Shown: positions 7,718 through 16,831 of the stretch, piece by piece
Position numbering within the stretch: the stretch's first letter is position 1
Layout of the letters: every line of letters starts with the position of its first letter
Assembly: GCA_032027005.1 (NCBI GenBank)
Contig: JAVSMW010000007.1
Span: 62,001 to 126,000 of the forward strand
Length of the DNA stretch: 64,000 bases
Reading direction: 5' to 3'
From: JAVSMW01 sp032027005
GTDB taxonomy: Bacteria > Bacillota > Thermincolia > Thermincolales > UBA2595
Notes under the pieces: generated by a model
The model's database searches: none
What the model was told of the DNA's origin: nothing
The model's input: the letters and a program-made list of their open reading frames with translations, nothing else
Translations under genes and position numbers: made by a program

Positions 7718-8776
7718 CTAATTCACCGGTTCCAGTTCATCTGCATATATGTACCATTCGTCACCGATTTTCATCAGATAATAATGCTCTTTGGCCGGCT
7801 GCTCAATTTTTTGGCCTTCTGCCTCAACTGTAATCATGGTCTGGTAGGTAACTTCCGCCCACCTGTCACTCTTGCTGTCTACCGTACCGGGATAGGTCAC
7901 CTGGTAATTGACAGAGACCTGCTTTTTCATTTCATTTAGATAATCCACACTGTCAGCCAGAGTAGCCTCCGATCTGCCGGTCAGGAAGGGTTCTATGCCG
8001 GACAGGTCAACTGAACCTTCACGGTTCACCCCTTCTTCCATGAGTTTTAACATTGCCTCTGTGCGGTTCAGTAAGACCTGTTCATCAGGTACCATGCTTT
8101 TGTCTTTGAGCAGGAAATTATAGAGCATTGTCAGGGCCTCCGCCCGCTTGGCATTGCGGTTTGGAGCAAACTGGCCGTCGGGCAGGCCATTAATAATCCC
8201 GATAGCTGAGGCCTTCTGGATAAAGGGGTAAGCCCAATGGCTATTCTTGTCAGGCAGGTCCCAGAAACTTTTACCCTCTTGCTCAGTCCTGTCATTGAGG
8301 GATTGGACAATCATGGTGGCAATTTCCGCCCTGGATATATTGTCACCGGGCCGAAAAGTGCCTTGGGGGTCACCTTTGACAATCCCAACTGCGGCCAGAG
8401 TATTGACTGCATCAGCAGCCCAGCTGGGAATGGCGTCTGTAAAGCCGGTTGCAGGTGTTTGCGGTTTTAAGTTAAGGGTCTGGTATAAGAGGACAGCAAA
8501 CTCGGCCCTGGTTATTTTTTTGTCAGGGAGTGCCTTCTGGGCCTGAAAGGTTTGCCCTAATTCTTCATCCCAGACTAAACCTCCGTCAACACCTTTGAGA
8601 ATCCCCATAGAAATCAAGTCACTCATCTGACTGTAAGCCCAATGCTCACTACTGTCAGAATTGAAAAGGTCTATGAAGTCTTCGACCAAATAGTTGGTCT
8701 GGTTAGCTGTTGTCGGAAATGAAAAAAGTGTCATCAGCAGGGTAACAAGCACAAGGATAGCCGAAAACCGTTTCAT
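7718..8776 (-). CDS. S-layer homology (SLH) domain surface protein
   Basis: Secreted protein anchored non-covalently to the cell-wall polymer through SLH domains. Seen: signal peptide (about 1-25, hydrophobic core followed by PTTANQ) and three SLH repeats at about 35-105, 108-160 and 168-225, each with the HWAY/SWAA start and ITRAEF, ISRAEI or AKRAEA end. The C-terminal part (about 225-352) is a small mixed domain ending in HYYLMKIGDEWYIYADE, resembling NTF2-like folds; its role is unknown. Length 352 aa. Start ATG with GGAGG. Monocistronic: terminator downstream, about 400-bp non-coding gap upstream. Confidence 0.9.
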   Translation of the reverse strand: MKRFSAILVLVTLLMTLFSFPTTANQTNYLVEDFIDLFNSDSSEHWAYSQMSDLISMGILKGVDGGLVWDEELGQTFQAQKALPDKKITRAEFAVLLYQTLNLKPQTPATGFTDAIPSWAADAVNTLAAVGIVKGDPQGTFRPGDNISRAEIATMIVQSLNDRTEQEGKSFWDLPDKNSHWAYPFIQKASAIGIINGLPDGQFAPNRNAKRAEALTMLYNFLLKDKSMVPDEQVLLNRTEAMLKLMEEGVNREGSVDLSGIEPFLTGRSEATLADSVDYLNEMKKQVSVNYQVTYPGTVDSKSDRWAEVTYQTMITVEAEGQKIEQPAKEHYYLMKIGDEWYIYADELEPVN

Positions 8777-8984
8777 TTATCAATCCTCCAATTTTTAGAA
8801 TCTTTTCTTTTTAATGCCTAACTCTCCCTAAATCATACGACTGCAATTTCTAAATTCTATAATACTTAGGCTTATCCTTCTTTTATTGATTGTTTCTTCC
8901 TTGGTAATTTCTGTTTGCCATGATAATAATTGTTTGGCCGGTATTTAATCATTACGTAGGCTGCTTCCTAATAGAAATCCAAAC

Positions 8985-9088
8985 ATACCACAGAGGTCAC
9001 AGAGACACAAAAAAAACTGCTGAATCAAACAAAAAGTTATCATACGGGTCAGCATTCTGTCTCTGTGCCTCTGTGTACTCTGTGGTAT
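8985..9088. repeat. ACCACAGAG-type inverted-repeat element (MITE-like)
   Basis: About 104 bp bounded by long imperfect inverted repeats: ATACCACAGAGGTCACAGAG on the left and the complementary CTCTGTGTACTCTGTGGTAT on the right. Such ACCACAGAGnACACAGAG elements are scattered through many bacterial genomes and give spurious ORFs; one on the plus strand here encodes typical junk (YHRGHRDTKK, FCLCASVYSVVY). The rest of the 8777-9178 gap holds a terminator and no gene. Confidence 0.8.
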
Positions 9089-9114
9089 ATTTATTCCATA
9101 TTTTAAGTTCCCGG

Positions 9115-9148
9115 ACAAAAATTAAAAACAGGCGGATCCACCTGTTTT
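9115..9148 (-). terminator. Terminator after tagA
   Basis: On the minus strand AAAACAGG and CCTGTTTT form an 8-bp stem extended by a GTGG/CCGC-type inner pairing, followed by TTTAATTTTTG. It lies about 30 bp after the stop of the TagA/WecG gene and ends the LCP-tagA transcript. Confidence 0.75.
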
Positions 9149-9178
9149 AAACAAAACCACTTTATAACTATACTTTAA

Positions 9179-9910
9179 TTATCTAATGAATCTTGAATAT
9201 ATTACCGCAGTCAAAAACTTTGGCAGTTCCAGCATGCGCCAGAAGCGGGAAGGCTGTTTAAAGAGCCTGTATAGCCATTCCACACCGGCGCGCTGCATCC
9301 AGCGCGGAGCCCTTTTGGCTTCACCGGCAAAAACGTCAAAACTGCCGCCGACTCCAATACTTACCGGAACACCCGCCGGAATCACCCGTTCCCGGACCCA
9401 GCTTTCCTGTTTCCCCATGCCCAGAGCGGCTAACAGAATGTCCGGCTTCTTGTCTAAAATGTCACTGATAATGGCTGAGTCGTCCTGAAAATAACCATGC
9501 CGGACCCCAACAATTTCAATCTGGGGAAACTTTTCTCTGATATTCAGGGCGGCTTTCTCGGCAATACCCGGTTTGGCTCCAACGAAATAGAACCGGTAGT
9601 TTTTGCTCTGAGATTCCCGAAATAATTCTGTAATTAAATCAATCCCGGTAACCCTTTCTTTAAGGGGTGTGCCCAATAATTCAGCGGCAATGATTAAGCC
9701 AATTCCATCAGCTGTGACCACCTCTGCCGCCTTGAGACAATTTGCAAAACTGCGGTCCTGGCGCGCCCGCATGATTATTTCCGGATTAGCCGTCACGATC
9801 AGGCTGGGCCTGCGCTGCTGCACTAAATCGTTTATCCTGCCGACCACTTCAGCTAAATTTAGATTGTCAATTTCAATACCCAGTATAGGTACTTTGATCA
9901 TTAAATGCAC
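9179..9910 (-). CDS. tagA: WecG/TagA/CpsF family N-acetylmannosaminyltransferase
   Basis: Adds ManNAc, or in some relatives ManNAcA, to undecaprenyl-PP-GlcNAc, the second step of wall teichoic acid-type linkage units; a membrane-associated GT26 enzyme. Seen: TANPEIIMRARQD near residue 40, ADGIGLIIAAELLG with the conserved ADG, FVGAKPGIAEKA, GYF, then LGMGKQESWV and GVGGSFDVFAGEAKRAPRWMQRAGVEWLYRLFKQPSR, the family fingerprint. Length 243 aa. The GTG start at 9910 overlaps the LCP stop codon by one base (TAGTG), so the genes are coupled; ATG at 9901 is an alternative. Fits with the WecA homologue at 2556-3632. Confidence 0.92.
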   Translation of the reverse strand: MHLMIKVPILGIEIDNLNLAEVVGRINDLVQQRRPSLIVTANPEIIMRARQDRSFANCLKAAEVVTADGIGLIIAAELLGTPLKERVTGIDLITELFRESQSKNYRFYFVGAKPGIAEKAALNIREKFPQIEIVGVRHGYFQDDSAIISDILDKKPDILLAALGMGKQESWVRERVIPAGVPVSIGVGGSFDVFAGEAKRAPRWMQRAGVEWLYRLFKQPSRFWRMLELPKFLTAVIYSRFIR

Positions 9911-11337
9911 TATCCCCCATAAACAACACCACTACTTGTATTTACACCGGGAGCGGGCACATTTTGCCCCGTATCGGCACTCTCACCCGGATTTTGCACC
10001 GGTTTATTCAGAGGGTCCCCGGAATTTGGCCCATTGATAATAACCTGCCCACTTGTATTTTGATCAGGAACCTGACCGCCCTGATTTTGTCCCGGGTATT
10101 GACCATTTTGCTCCTGCCCGGGATACTGCCCATTCTGACCCTGGCCAGGATACTGGCCGCTCTGGTTCGGATCCTGACCAGTCTGTCCAGGATTCTGAGC
10201 ATCCTGATTCTGACCAGGATACTGCCCATTCTGTTGGTTCTGATTTTGGCCTGTTCCGTCAGGCAGATTACCCTGCCGGCCGGCATCACCGGGAGTGTCG
10301 TTTTGACCTCCGTTATCAGTGCTTTTATCTGGTGAAGATTGCTGTTTAGAATCAGGATCGGATTCCGGAGATGGTTCTGGCTTCTTAGATGATTTTTGTG
10401 CAGGTACATTGACATCCGGTCCCGAGATTGTGGCCACCCGAACTCCGGCAAACAAATTTTTCAAAATTAGATGTGCTTCGTCCTGATCAACCTTCCAATA
10501 GCTGGCCCCTTTGTAATTATAAAATACACCAGGTAAAGTTGCTGTCATGATATTATCCGAGTTCAGGCTGGAAGCCGCCTTGGCTACCAGAATAGCATCT
10601 GCCATCCCGAGATTGGTCTCAACTGCTGCCATTAATTTGGGGACCAGCATCGGTGCCTTGATAATCGTAACTGGCCTAAGCATTTCATTGGCCAGGGCCT
10701 TTAGGAAAATTTGCTGGCGTTCGGCCCTGTTGATATCCCCAAGGGCATCATGCCGGTATCTCACGTAACCCAGGGCATCGTATCCATTCAGCCTTTGCTG
10801 GCCGGGCTTCAAATTAATATCCTCAGCCGGGTAATACATGCGTTTATCCACATTGATATCGACCCCGCCCAAAATATCTATGATTTCTTTAAATCCGTTA
10901 AAATTAGTTTTGACATAATAGGGTATTTCAACACCCAGCAGCTCTTCCACCGTTTCGCGGGCTAAATCCGGTCCCCCATACAGATTGGCCGAATTTATCT
11001 TATTTGTGCCATGCCCTTTAATTTCAACCATGGTGTCCCGGGGAACGGAGACCACCGCAATTTTCTTGGTCTCCCGGTCAATACTGACCAGCATTATGGA
11101 ATCTGTTCTGGCATCTTCTTCGCCTTTTCTGGCATCGGTCCCCAGCAGCAAAACATTTAAACGGTTAACGGGCAGTTCATAACCCGCCTCAGTCTTTGTT
11201 CTGGGATTACCGGCATCTTTGGGGTCTGCGGCAATACCCCAGTCAGCTGCAAATTTTCCAGTGAAAAATGACACGGTAAAAGCCAGTATGACTGCCAATA
11301 TTTTTAACAGAGAAACTTTCCGCTTTACCTGTACCAT
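9910..11337 (-). CDS. LytR-CpsA-Psr (LCP) family wall-polymer ligase with low-complexity tail
   Basis: Membrane-anchored extracellular enzyme that moves undecaprenyl-PP-linked polymers onto peptidoglycan. Seen: one N-terminal membrane segment (about 10-30), then the LCP core (about 60-300) with NVLLLGTDAR, RTDSIMLVSID, VSVPRDTMVEI (catalytic arginine), the GGVDINVDKRM loop and VRYRHDALGDINRAERQQIFLKAL. Residues about 325-475 form a tail very rich in Gln, Gly, Asn and Pro with repeats of the type GQYPGQNQ; this part is not in typical LCP proteins and could span or bind the wall. Start ATG after GAGGTGA. Coupled to tagA downstream. Confidence 0.92.
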   Translation of the reverse strand: MVQVKRKVSLLKILAVILAFTVSFFTGKFAADWGIAADPKDAGNPRTKTEAGYELPVNRLNVLLLGTDARKGEEDARTDSIMLVSIDRETKKIAVVSVPRDTMVEIKGHGTNKINSANLYGGPDLARETVEELLGVEIPYYVKTNFNGFKEIIDILGGVDINVDKRMYYPAEDINLKPGQQRLNGYDALGYVRYRHDALGDINRAERQQIFLKALANEMLRPVTIIKAPMLVPKLMAAVETNLGMADAILVAKAASSLNSDNIMTATLPGVFYNYKGASYWKVDQDEAHLILKNLFAGVRVATISGPDVNVPAQKSSKKPEPSPESDPDSKQQSSPDKSTDNGGQNDTPGDAGRQGNLPDGTGQNQNQQNGQYPGQNQDAQNPGQTGQDPNQSGQYPGQGQNGQYPGQEQNGQYPGQNQGGQVPDQNTSGQVIINGPNSGDPLNKPVQNPGESADTGQNVPAPGVNTSSGVVYGG

Positions 11338-11447
11338 CTCACAATCACCTCAAATCCTTATTACCTGATTCATCACTGTTGAAAACAATCCACTCAAGAT
11401 ATTTTACCGTAATTTGCTAACACAATCAATACCAAGTTATTGGCAGC

Positions 11448-14400
11448 TCACCCTTGGGTTGGCAGTGGAAAATTGAATTCCCACGGCTTTTCCAGAGGAG
11501 ACTCAACTGTTGTCGTTACTACCAGCCGGCCGGAGTTTTCTACAGGCACGGGTAAAGTTACATGCCCCCCCCGGCTGAAATAAAGCCCGCCATCTATCAT
11601 AATAAATCCTTCGAAAGGCTTTTTGGTAATCCTATCCCTGACCTGAACTGTAACATAATTAATCCGGCCTGATGTTACATTTTTAGGTAACACCCCGATA
11701 ATGACATTCCGGTTACTCTGCTGACCGGAAATGTCTTGTACGCCCTGTACCCTCACATCCAATGAAAAAGCAGAATCCCGGAGGCTGTAGGCACTCAATC
11801 CGGCGGAGGTGTAAACAACAACCTCCCAAACCCCTGCTGCAGGATAATTTACGGATGCTGTGACAGTATCTCGGGAACCGCCGGGATTCACCCCGGCAAA
11901 ATCAGTTTCTCTCTCCAGCCGACCTTGGGGGCTGTAAAGAAAAACCTTGGATCTCCCGGCCGCCTGAGGCACCGTTAGTTTAACTTCAAGGGACTCAGCA
12001 CCGGCGGGGAGCTTGTAAAAATATCGTTTAAACTGAGCTGCGGCTTCTGTATCGCTGATGTTTTGCAGATAACCGTTGCCGGTAGAAAGATTGTAAGGAT
12101 TAATCACAGTTGTCATAATTTCCAGGTCATCACCGTATTTTTCGACATTATCTCCGCGGATAAAAGCAGAAGACAGGCCTTTTTGCCCCGGCGTTGCAAT
12201 GTTCACATCAACTGCCCTGGTCTTCCCGGCGGGCAGGTTAACTTCGCTTTGTTCGGGCTTTATCCAGGAACTGCCGTTAAGCTTTAAATTGGTGGGTGAA
12301 TCTGAGTTGTTGGTAAGATAAACAGTAGTTTTTTGCGGCAGGCCATCTCTGAAAAATATCCCGGCACCCTCCGTGCTTTCAAGGTTACTGGTTTTTACAA
12401 GATAAGGGTCAGTCTTTTTAATAGCCAAGAGTTCAGCCCAGGACATTGTAAGGTTTACAGCCCCGTAGCCCTGTTCGGCAGGCTGGTATCCGTCAATCTG
12501 CCTGGCTCCAAGCTCAATAGCCCTTTTGAGGCCGTGGGGTGTAACATCTAACTTTTCACGGTCCACAACTTCCATCAGTAAAGCAATGGCTCCCGATAAG
12601 TGAGGAGCAGCCATACTTGTGCCTTCGCTCAGAAAATACTGCTGACCGTTGCGCAGCGGAACTGTGGACATTACGCTCCCCGGAGCAACCACAGACGGCG
12701 ATACAGCCCCATCACGGCGCGGTCCCATAGAGCTGAAGAACCAAAGGCTTTCATTTGGCACATCCCAGCCATATTGTGTCTTCCACATCTCAGGAGTGGT
12801 GAAGGCTCCTACACTCAATGCAGCCCTGGCATCACCCGGGGCGGCAACTGTACTGAGTCCGGGGCCTTCATTGCCTGCTGCCACGACAAAAACGACACCA
12901 TATTTCTCTGTCAGATTGTCAAGGAGTTTGGTTGGAATACCCCCGCCGTTATTTCCACCTACTGGGAATCCCAAACTCAGGTTAATAATCTTGGCTCCGT
13001 GGGAAGCAGCATAGGTCATAGCCTCGGTAATCGTAATCAAATCCCCGTAACCTGCAGAATCCAATACCTTAAGGGCCATGACCTGGGCCCCAGGAGCCAC
13101 ACCTTTGATTTTCCCGTTGGCGGAGGCGATACCTGCTACATGTGTGCCGTGATCATTACCGTCAAAGCCAAGGTTAACCCCCGAATAATCAGCGGCAATC
13201 TCTGATAAAACGACGTTTATCCGATCCTGACCATTGTCACTGGTAAAGCTGGCATACTTATGGCTGGCCGAAAATAACTGCAGCGGTTTCTCATCGGAAA
13301 AATCCTTGTTGCCATTAGAATCCATGTAAACTGTATCAAATACACCTTTTTCAGTGCTGTCCACTAAGATTAAAGCAAATACGTCGTTCTCCGCCCCGTT
13401 GAAGTTCAGGTCAAAGCCGTTACCGTTGACATCAACTATATCCATTTCACGGAAGTAACCATATCTGATCTGCCCCCCGGCAGAAGTAATGCCGCCTAGA
13501 TAGTGAATACCATTAGCCAGGTAAACAAGCTGGTCGCTCGGTTTAGCGGTTGAACTGGTGTCAATATCCCCGTCGCCGGTAAAATCCTGCCAGTCAACAA
13601 TCTTCGGTTTATTATCCGAAGTTTTCTGCAAGTCAGGATGACCGGCGTCCACACCGGTATCAATGACGGCAATAACCTGGTTCTTGCCGTCGGCACGGGT
13701 GACCCGGACAAATTCAGGAGCCTTGATGGCTTCTTTTGTTACATTCAAACTGCTTCCGGGGTTAACGGGGGTGGGGTTTTCCAAAGATTCATCAGCAAGC
13801 GAGATGACATCCTTCACCTTAATTGGCCGGTTGATAGTGATTTCTTCAATTAGGGGGCTGGCTTTTAACTTTTCGTAGAGGGCCGCACTGATATTAGCGC
13901 AAACCAGGTTAATCTCCTGATTCGTAAACCTGATATTTCCCCCTGCAGACCGGATCAAATTGTCAACCTGTCCGGCTTTTCCTGGGGTGGTTACAGCTAT
14001 TATGCTGACAATTCCGCCGGTGCTGATCCCGGCCTCAGACTTCTCAGCAGTAGCTCTCTGAAGCTCAGCAGCCATTTGAGGAGCTTTAGCGGGTGGAGCT
14101 GTTGTGAGGCTTTGGGCCTTAGCCAACACATCTTCTGCCTGGATAAAATTAATATTTCCATCCTGGTCCAGAATGAATGATACATTGCTGCCCAGCTGCA
14201 ATTCACCCGGTGTCGAAGGCTTTCCCGCAATCCTGACTTCTACACCGGGAACATACGTAAAAGTTTCGCTTTGACCATGAATATCGATGGTCAGCACGCG
14301 GCCGGCCTGATTAACCCCCAGAACTTTGCCGTAAAAAGTGAACTCCATATTAAGCTGCCGTAAAATTCTTTCTATCAGGGAGGCTGTCTCACCACGGGTC

Positions 14401-14987
14401 GCATTTTTCTGCGGGCTAAAAGTATTATCCGGGAAACCGCTGATAAGTTTATAATTAAAGGCAATTTTCACAGCTTCTGCCGCCCAAAGGGGGATATTAC
14501 CCCCGTCGGCAAAAACCTCAGCCGGATCATCCATGTCCGGCGCAGGGGCAAATCCCAGGGCTCTGACCAATACGCTGGTAATTTCATCGCGCCGGATCGG
14601 GGCTGAGGGCTTAAAGTTATTGTCCGGGTAACCGGAAATTATTCCCCGTTCTTTGGCAATAACAATAAAGCCGGCAGCCCAATGATCGGGCCCGACATCC
14701 GTATAACCGGTCGGAGTTCCCTTAACTATTTCTGCCTGATCGGCCAAGCCCAGTGCTTTGACTATCATCGCCGTAAACTCAGCCCTGGTCACTCCACCGC
14801 TTGGATTGAACTTCCCATTGTATCCGCTGACTATCTGCATGCTGGCCAGCCGGAGGATTGAGTCCCTGGCCCAATATCCTGAGATATCACTAAAGGCAGC
14901 ACCATAAACAGGAACAGTGTTAAGAACCAGCATTGTACAAATTATATAGAAAATTATTGCATTTTTTAGGCGGAATCGCAGTAACAT
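11448..14987 (-). CDS. SLH-anchored subtilisin-like serine protease (S8)
   Basis: Cell-surface protease of 1179 aa. Order: signal peptide (about 1-30), three SLH domains (about 31-83, 92-146, 157-212), a short beta domain (about 218-290), an inhibitor-I9-like propeptide region (about 325-395), then the S8 catalytic domain with Asp443 (VIDTGVDAGH), His613 (DHGTHVAGI), oxyanion Asn706 (AAGNEG) and Ser791 (GTSMAAPH). About 110 residues inserted between Asp and His contain Asp/Asn-rich stretches that may bind calcium. The C-terminal 350 residues look like two beta-sandwich modules. All catalytic residues are present, so it should be active. Start ATG with GGAGG. It may process S-layer proteins or degrade peptides; the target is unknown. 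Confidence 0.92.
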   Translation of the reverse strand: MLLRFRLKNAIIFYIICTMLVLNTVPVYGAAFSDISGYWARDSILRLASMQIVSGYNGKFNPSGGVTRAEFTAMIVKALGLADQAEIVKGTPTGYTDVGPDHWAAGFIVIAKERGIISGYPDNNFKPSAPIRRDEITSVLVRALGFAPAPDMDDPAEVFADGGNIPLWAAEAVKIAFNYKLISGFPDNTFSPQKNATRGETASLIERILRQLNMEFTFYGKVLGVNQAGRVLTIDIHGQSETFTYVPGVEVRIAGKPSTPGELQLGSNVSFILDQDGNINFIQAEDVLAKAQSLTTAPPAKAPQMAAELQRATAEKSEAGISTGGIVSIIAVTTPGKAGQVDNLIRSAGGNIRFTNQEINLVCANISAALYEKLKASPLIEEITINRPIKVKDVISLADESLENPTPVNPGSSLNVTKEAIKAPEFVRVTRADGKNQVIAVIDTGVDAGHPDLQKTSDNKPKIVDWQDFTGDGDIDTSSTAKPSDQLVYLANGIHYLGGITSAGGQIRYGYFREMDIVDVNGNGFDLNFNGAENDVFALILVDSTEKGVFDTVYMDSNGNKDFSDEKPLQLFSASHKYASFTSDNGQDRINVVLSEIAADYSGVNLGFDGNDHGTHVAGIASANGKIKGVAPGAQVMALKVLDSAGYGDLITITEAMTYAASHGAKIINLSLGFPVGGNNGGGIPTKLLDNLTEKYGVVFVVAAGNEGPGLSTVAAPGDARAALSVGAFTTPEMWKTQYGWDVPNESLWFFSSMGPRRDGAVSPSVVAPGSVMSTVPLRNGQQYFLSEGTSMAAPHLSGAIALLMEVVDREKLDVTPHGLKRAIELGARQIDGYQPAEQGYGAVNLTMSWAELLAIKKTDPYLVKTSNLESTEGAGIFFRDGLPQKTTVYLTNNSDSPTNLKLNGSSWIKPEQSEVNLPAGKTRAVDVNIATPGQKGLSSAFIRGDNVEKYGDDLEIMTTVINPYNLSTGNGYLQNISDTEAAAQFKRYFYKLPAGAESLEVKLTVPQAAGRSKVFLYSPQGRLERETDFAGVNPGGSRDTVTASVNYPAAGVWEVVVYTSAGLSAYSLRDSAFSLDVRVQGVQDISGQQSNRNVIIGVLPKNVTSGRINYVTVQVRDRITKKPFEGFIMIDGGLYFSRGGHVTLPVPVENSGRLVVTTTVESPLEKPWEFNFPLPTQG

Positions 14988-14997
14988 TCTGTGCCTC

Positions 14998-16071
14998 CTA
15001 TAAATACTTCCCCATATTTCGACGTCGTAACTCCTCTAAAAGTTCCCTCACCATTTCAATTTTATTTTTATGACACACAAAAGTAGTATCCTCAGTATCA
15101 ACTATCACCAGATTATCAGCCCCAATGACAGCAACCAGACGCCGACCGGCGTCAATAATACTGTTTTTGCTGTCAAGAGCAACAACCTCGCCGCTCAAAA
15201 TATTTTCGTCTTGATCAGCGCAAAGTACCCGCGGCAGAGCGTTCCAAGTCCCCACATCATCCCAGATGAAATTACCTGGGATGGTGTAAACCTGTTCAGC
15301 CTTCTCCATTATTCCGTAATCTATGGAAATTCTGGGAAAGCCGGCATAAACCCTGACCAGTAATTCAGCAAAATCGTGGTCCCCTAAGCGGTCCTTGAGC
15401 TCCATCAGACCACGATATATTTCCGGCAGAAAATTCTCAAAAGCTTCTAGAATAACAGTGGTTTTCCAGACGAAAATCCCCGCATTCCACAGGTAATTCC
15501 CTTCGGTAAGCAATTTTAGCGCCGTATCGTAATCGGGTTTTTCCACAAACCTGGTCACTTTAAGGGCAGCCGTATGGCCTGTATTTACAACCTGTGGACC
15601 GGTCTGGAGATATCCATAACCGGTTTCCGGCCTGCTGGGCCTTACTCCAATGGTCACCAGACCGCCGGTATCTGAGGCCAGGGTAATGGTTTGCCGCAAA
15701 TCATCAATAAATTTATCTTCCTCGATAATGAAATGATCCGCTGGTACTACCACCATCACCGCCCCAGGGAATCTCTTCTCCAGAACCACTGCCGCCAATC
15801 CGATACATGGCGCGGTGTTCCTGCCTTCCGGTTCGATAATAATATTTTCCGGGGGGAGTTCAGGCAGGCTATCCAAAGTAGCAGCCTTGTATTCAACACC
15901 TGTGACAACAAAAATCTGTTCTGGGGCAACAAGTTTGACCACTCTTCTATATGTAAGCAGCAACATGTTGCCTGTACCGGTAATATCAATGAACTGTTTT
16001 GGTTTGGCAGCCCTGCTTTTAGGCCAGAACCTTTCACCACGGCCACCCGCCATTATCACAACACAAACCAT
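14998..16071 (-). CDS. manC: Mannose-1-phosphate guanylyltransferase
   Basis: Makes GDP-mannose from mannose-1-phosphate and GTP in the cytosol. Seen: the nucleotidyltransferase signature MAGGRGERFWPKSRAAKPKQF at the N-terminus, EPEGRNTAPCIGLAA, VPADHFI, GYLQTG, FVEKPD, NAGIFVWK and DYGIMEKA; GNFIWDDVGTW is typical of ManC. Length is about 357 aa, the short single-domain form without the isomerase half. Start: ATG at 16071 with AAGGTG; a GTG three codons upstream overlaps the ribosome site. It feeds the gmd/fcl genes (50.1 and 37.0 kb) with GDP-mannose, together with the phosphomannomutase-like enzyme at 51.2 kb. Confidence 0.93.
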   Translation of the reverse strand: MVCVVIMAGGRGERFWPKSRAAKPKQFIDITGTGNMLLLTYRRVVKLVAPEQIFVVTGVEYKAATLDSLPELPPENIIIEPEGRNTAPCIGLAAVVLEKRFPGAVMVVVPADHFIIEEDKFIDDLRQTITLASDTGGLVTIGVRPSRPETGYGYLQTGPQVVNTGHTAALKVTRFVEKPDYDTALKLLTEGNYLWNAGIFVWKTTVILEAFENFLPEIYRGLMELKDRLGDHDFAELLVRVYAGFPRISIDYGIMEKAEQVYTIPGNFIWDDVGTWNALPRVLCADQDENILSGEVVALDSKNSIIDAGRRLVAVIGADNLVIVDTEDTTFVCHKNKIEMVRELLEELRRRNMGKYL

Positions 16072-16272
16072 ATGAATCACCTTATCTTAAATTGTAAATT
16101 ATTTCTTGTATAAGTTTCGACAAACTAAGGCTTTCTCCTGCGCAAAATCAAAGAATTAAGAACAGCAAGTTTATCCAAGAGCCCCAATATTATTCACAGG
16201 GTAATTTTTGTTTACTTATATTTCAGTTTATGTTAAGTGCTTAAAAGTGTGACTGATACTGTCACCGGCCAT

Positions 16273-16311
16273 AAAACAGAGAGATGGTCATAATGACCCT
16301 CTCTCTGTTTT
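16273..16311 (-). terminator. Hairpin at the end of the duplicated tetR/tolC segment
   Basis: AAAACAGAGAG pairs with CTCTCTGTTTT, with an inner GGTCA/TGACC. It matches the hairpin that ends the intact tetR gene (21506-21532) and is followed by the same CCCATTAAAAACTATA. It probably works as a terminator for leftward transcription and marks the left border of the duplicated segment. Confidence 0.6.
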
Positions 16312-16378
16312 AACTTTCCCATTAAAAACTATAATTTTAACTCATCTCTTTCGGCAATGTTACTAAATTATCTATCAT
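16312..16378 (-). pseudogene. Scar of a duplicated tetR gene (interior deleted)
   Basis: This stretch matches two separate parts of the intact tetR locus. CCCATTAAAAACTATA equals the last codons of tetR (21541-21556). The next bases, TTAACTCATCTCTTTCGGCAATGTTACTAA, are near-identical in part to the region just before the tetR start (22125-22155). Everything between, about 190 codons, is missing. The duplicated unit therefore once contained tetR as well as tolC. The reading frame is destroyed. The identification rests on comparison within the window. Confidence 0.65.
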
Positions 16379-16380
16379 AA

Positions 16381-16471
<91 letters not shown>

Positions 16472-16742
16472 TCTTGCCATTTAATATGTCTTCTTCGACA
16501 TCCATTCTTGCGGCAGTTCTCTTGGCACTGTCATAATTGATCTCGGCTTTACGTACGGCCAGATCAGTCAACTCCATGTCCGGGTTGTTTTTCACTGCGT
16601 GGTCAAGGGCGGCACTTAAACTTAGCTCCCGCACCTTCGGTCCGTCTACTCCTACGGCATAGCTGATGCCTGCAGCCATGAGCAAGACTGTTGTAATCAA
16701 AATACCGAGAAGCATTTTTTTGCTCAAGATTTTTTTCCACAT
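16472..16742 (-). pseudogene. Truncated second copy of the TolC-family gene (N-terminal about 90 codons)
   Basis: Encodes a signal peptide and the first part of a TolC-like protein (VDGPKVRELSLSAALDHAV, NPDMELTDLAVRKAEINYDSAKRTAARMDVEEDILNGK). It is nearly identical to the first 90 residues of the intact gene at 22170-23372, with few base differences, so the duplication is recent. The frame then runs into poly-glycine from the C run and stops 26 codons later within E1. More than three quarters of the protein is missing here. It is either a decayed duplicate or the visible end of a full copy interrupted by an assembly gap. It lies just downstream of the RND pump gene, where a tolC partner would be expected. 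Confidence 0.8.
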
Positions 16743-16831
16743 ACTTTATCCCCTTTTCCTCTACTTTTTAAAATTAGTGAGAAAACTCTAGTGAACTCGT
16801 ACAACTCCAGTTGAACATCGGGACTTCGGCA

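Noticed and set aside
8920..9150. Plus-strand ORF of 76 codons
   Set aside because: It is the usual spurious translation of the ACCACAGAG inverted-repeat element plus a terminator.
10008..10451. Alternative-frame ORF within the LCP gene
   Set aside because: It arises from the low-complexity repeat of the LCP tail; the LCP frame carries all conserved motifs.
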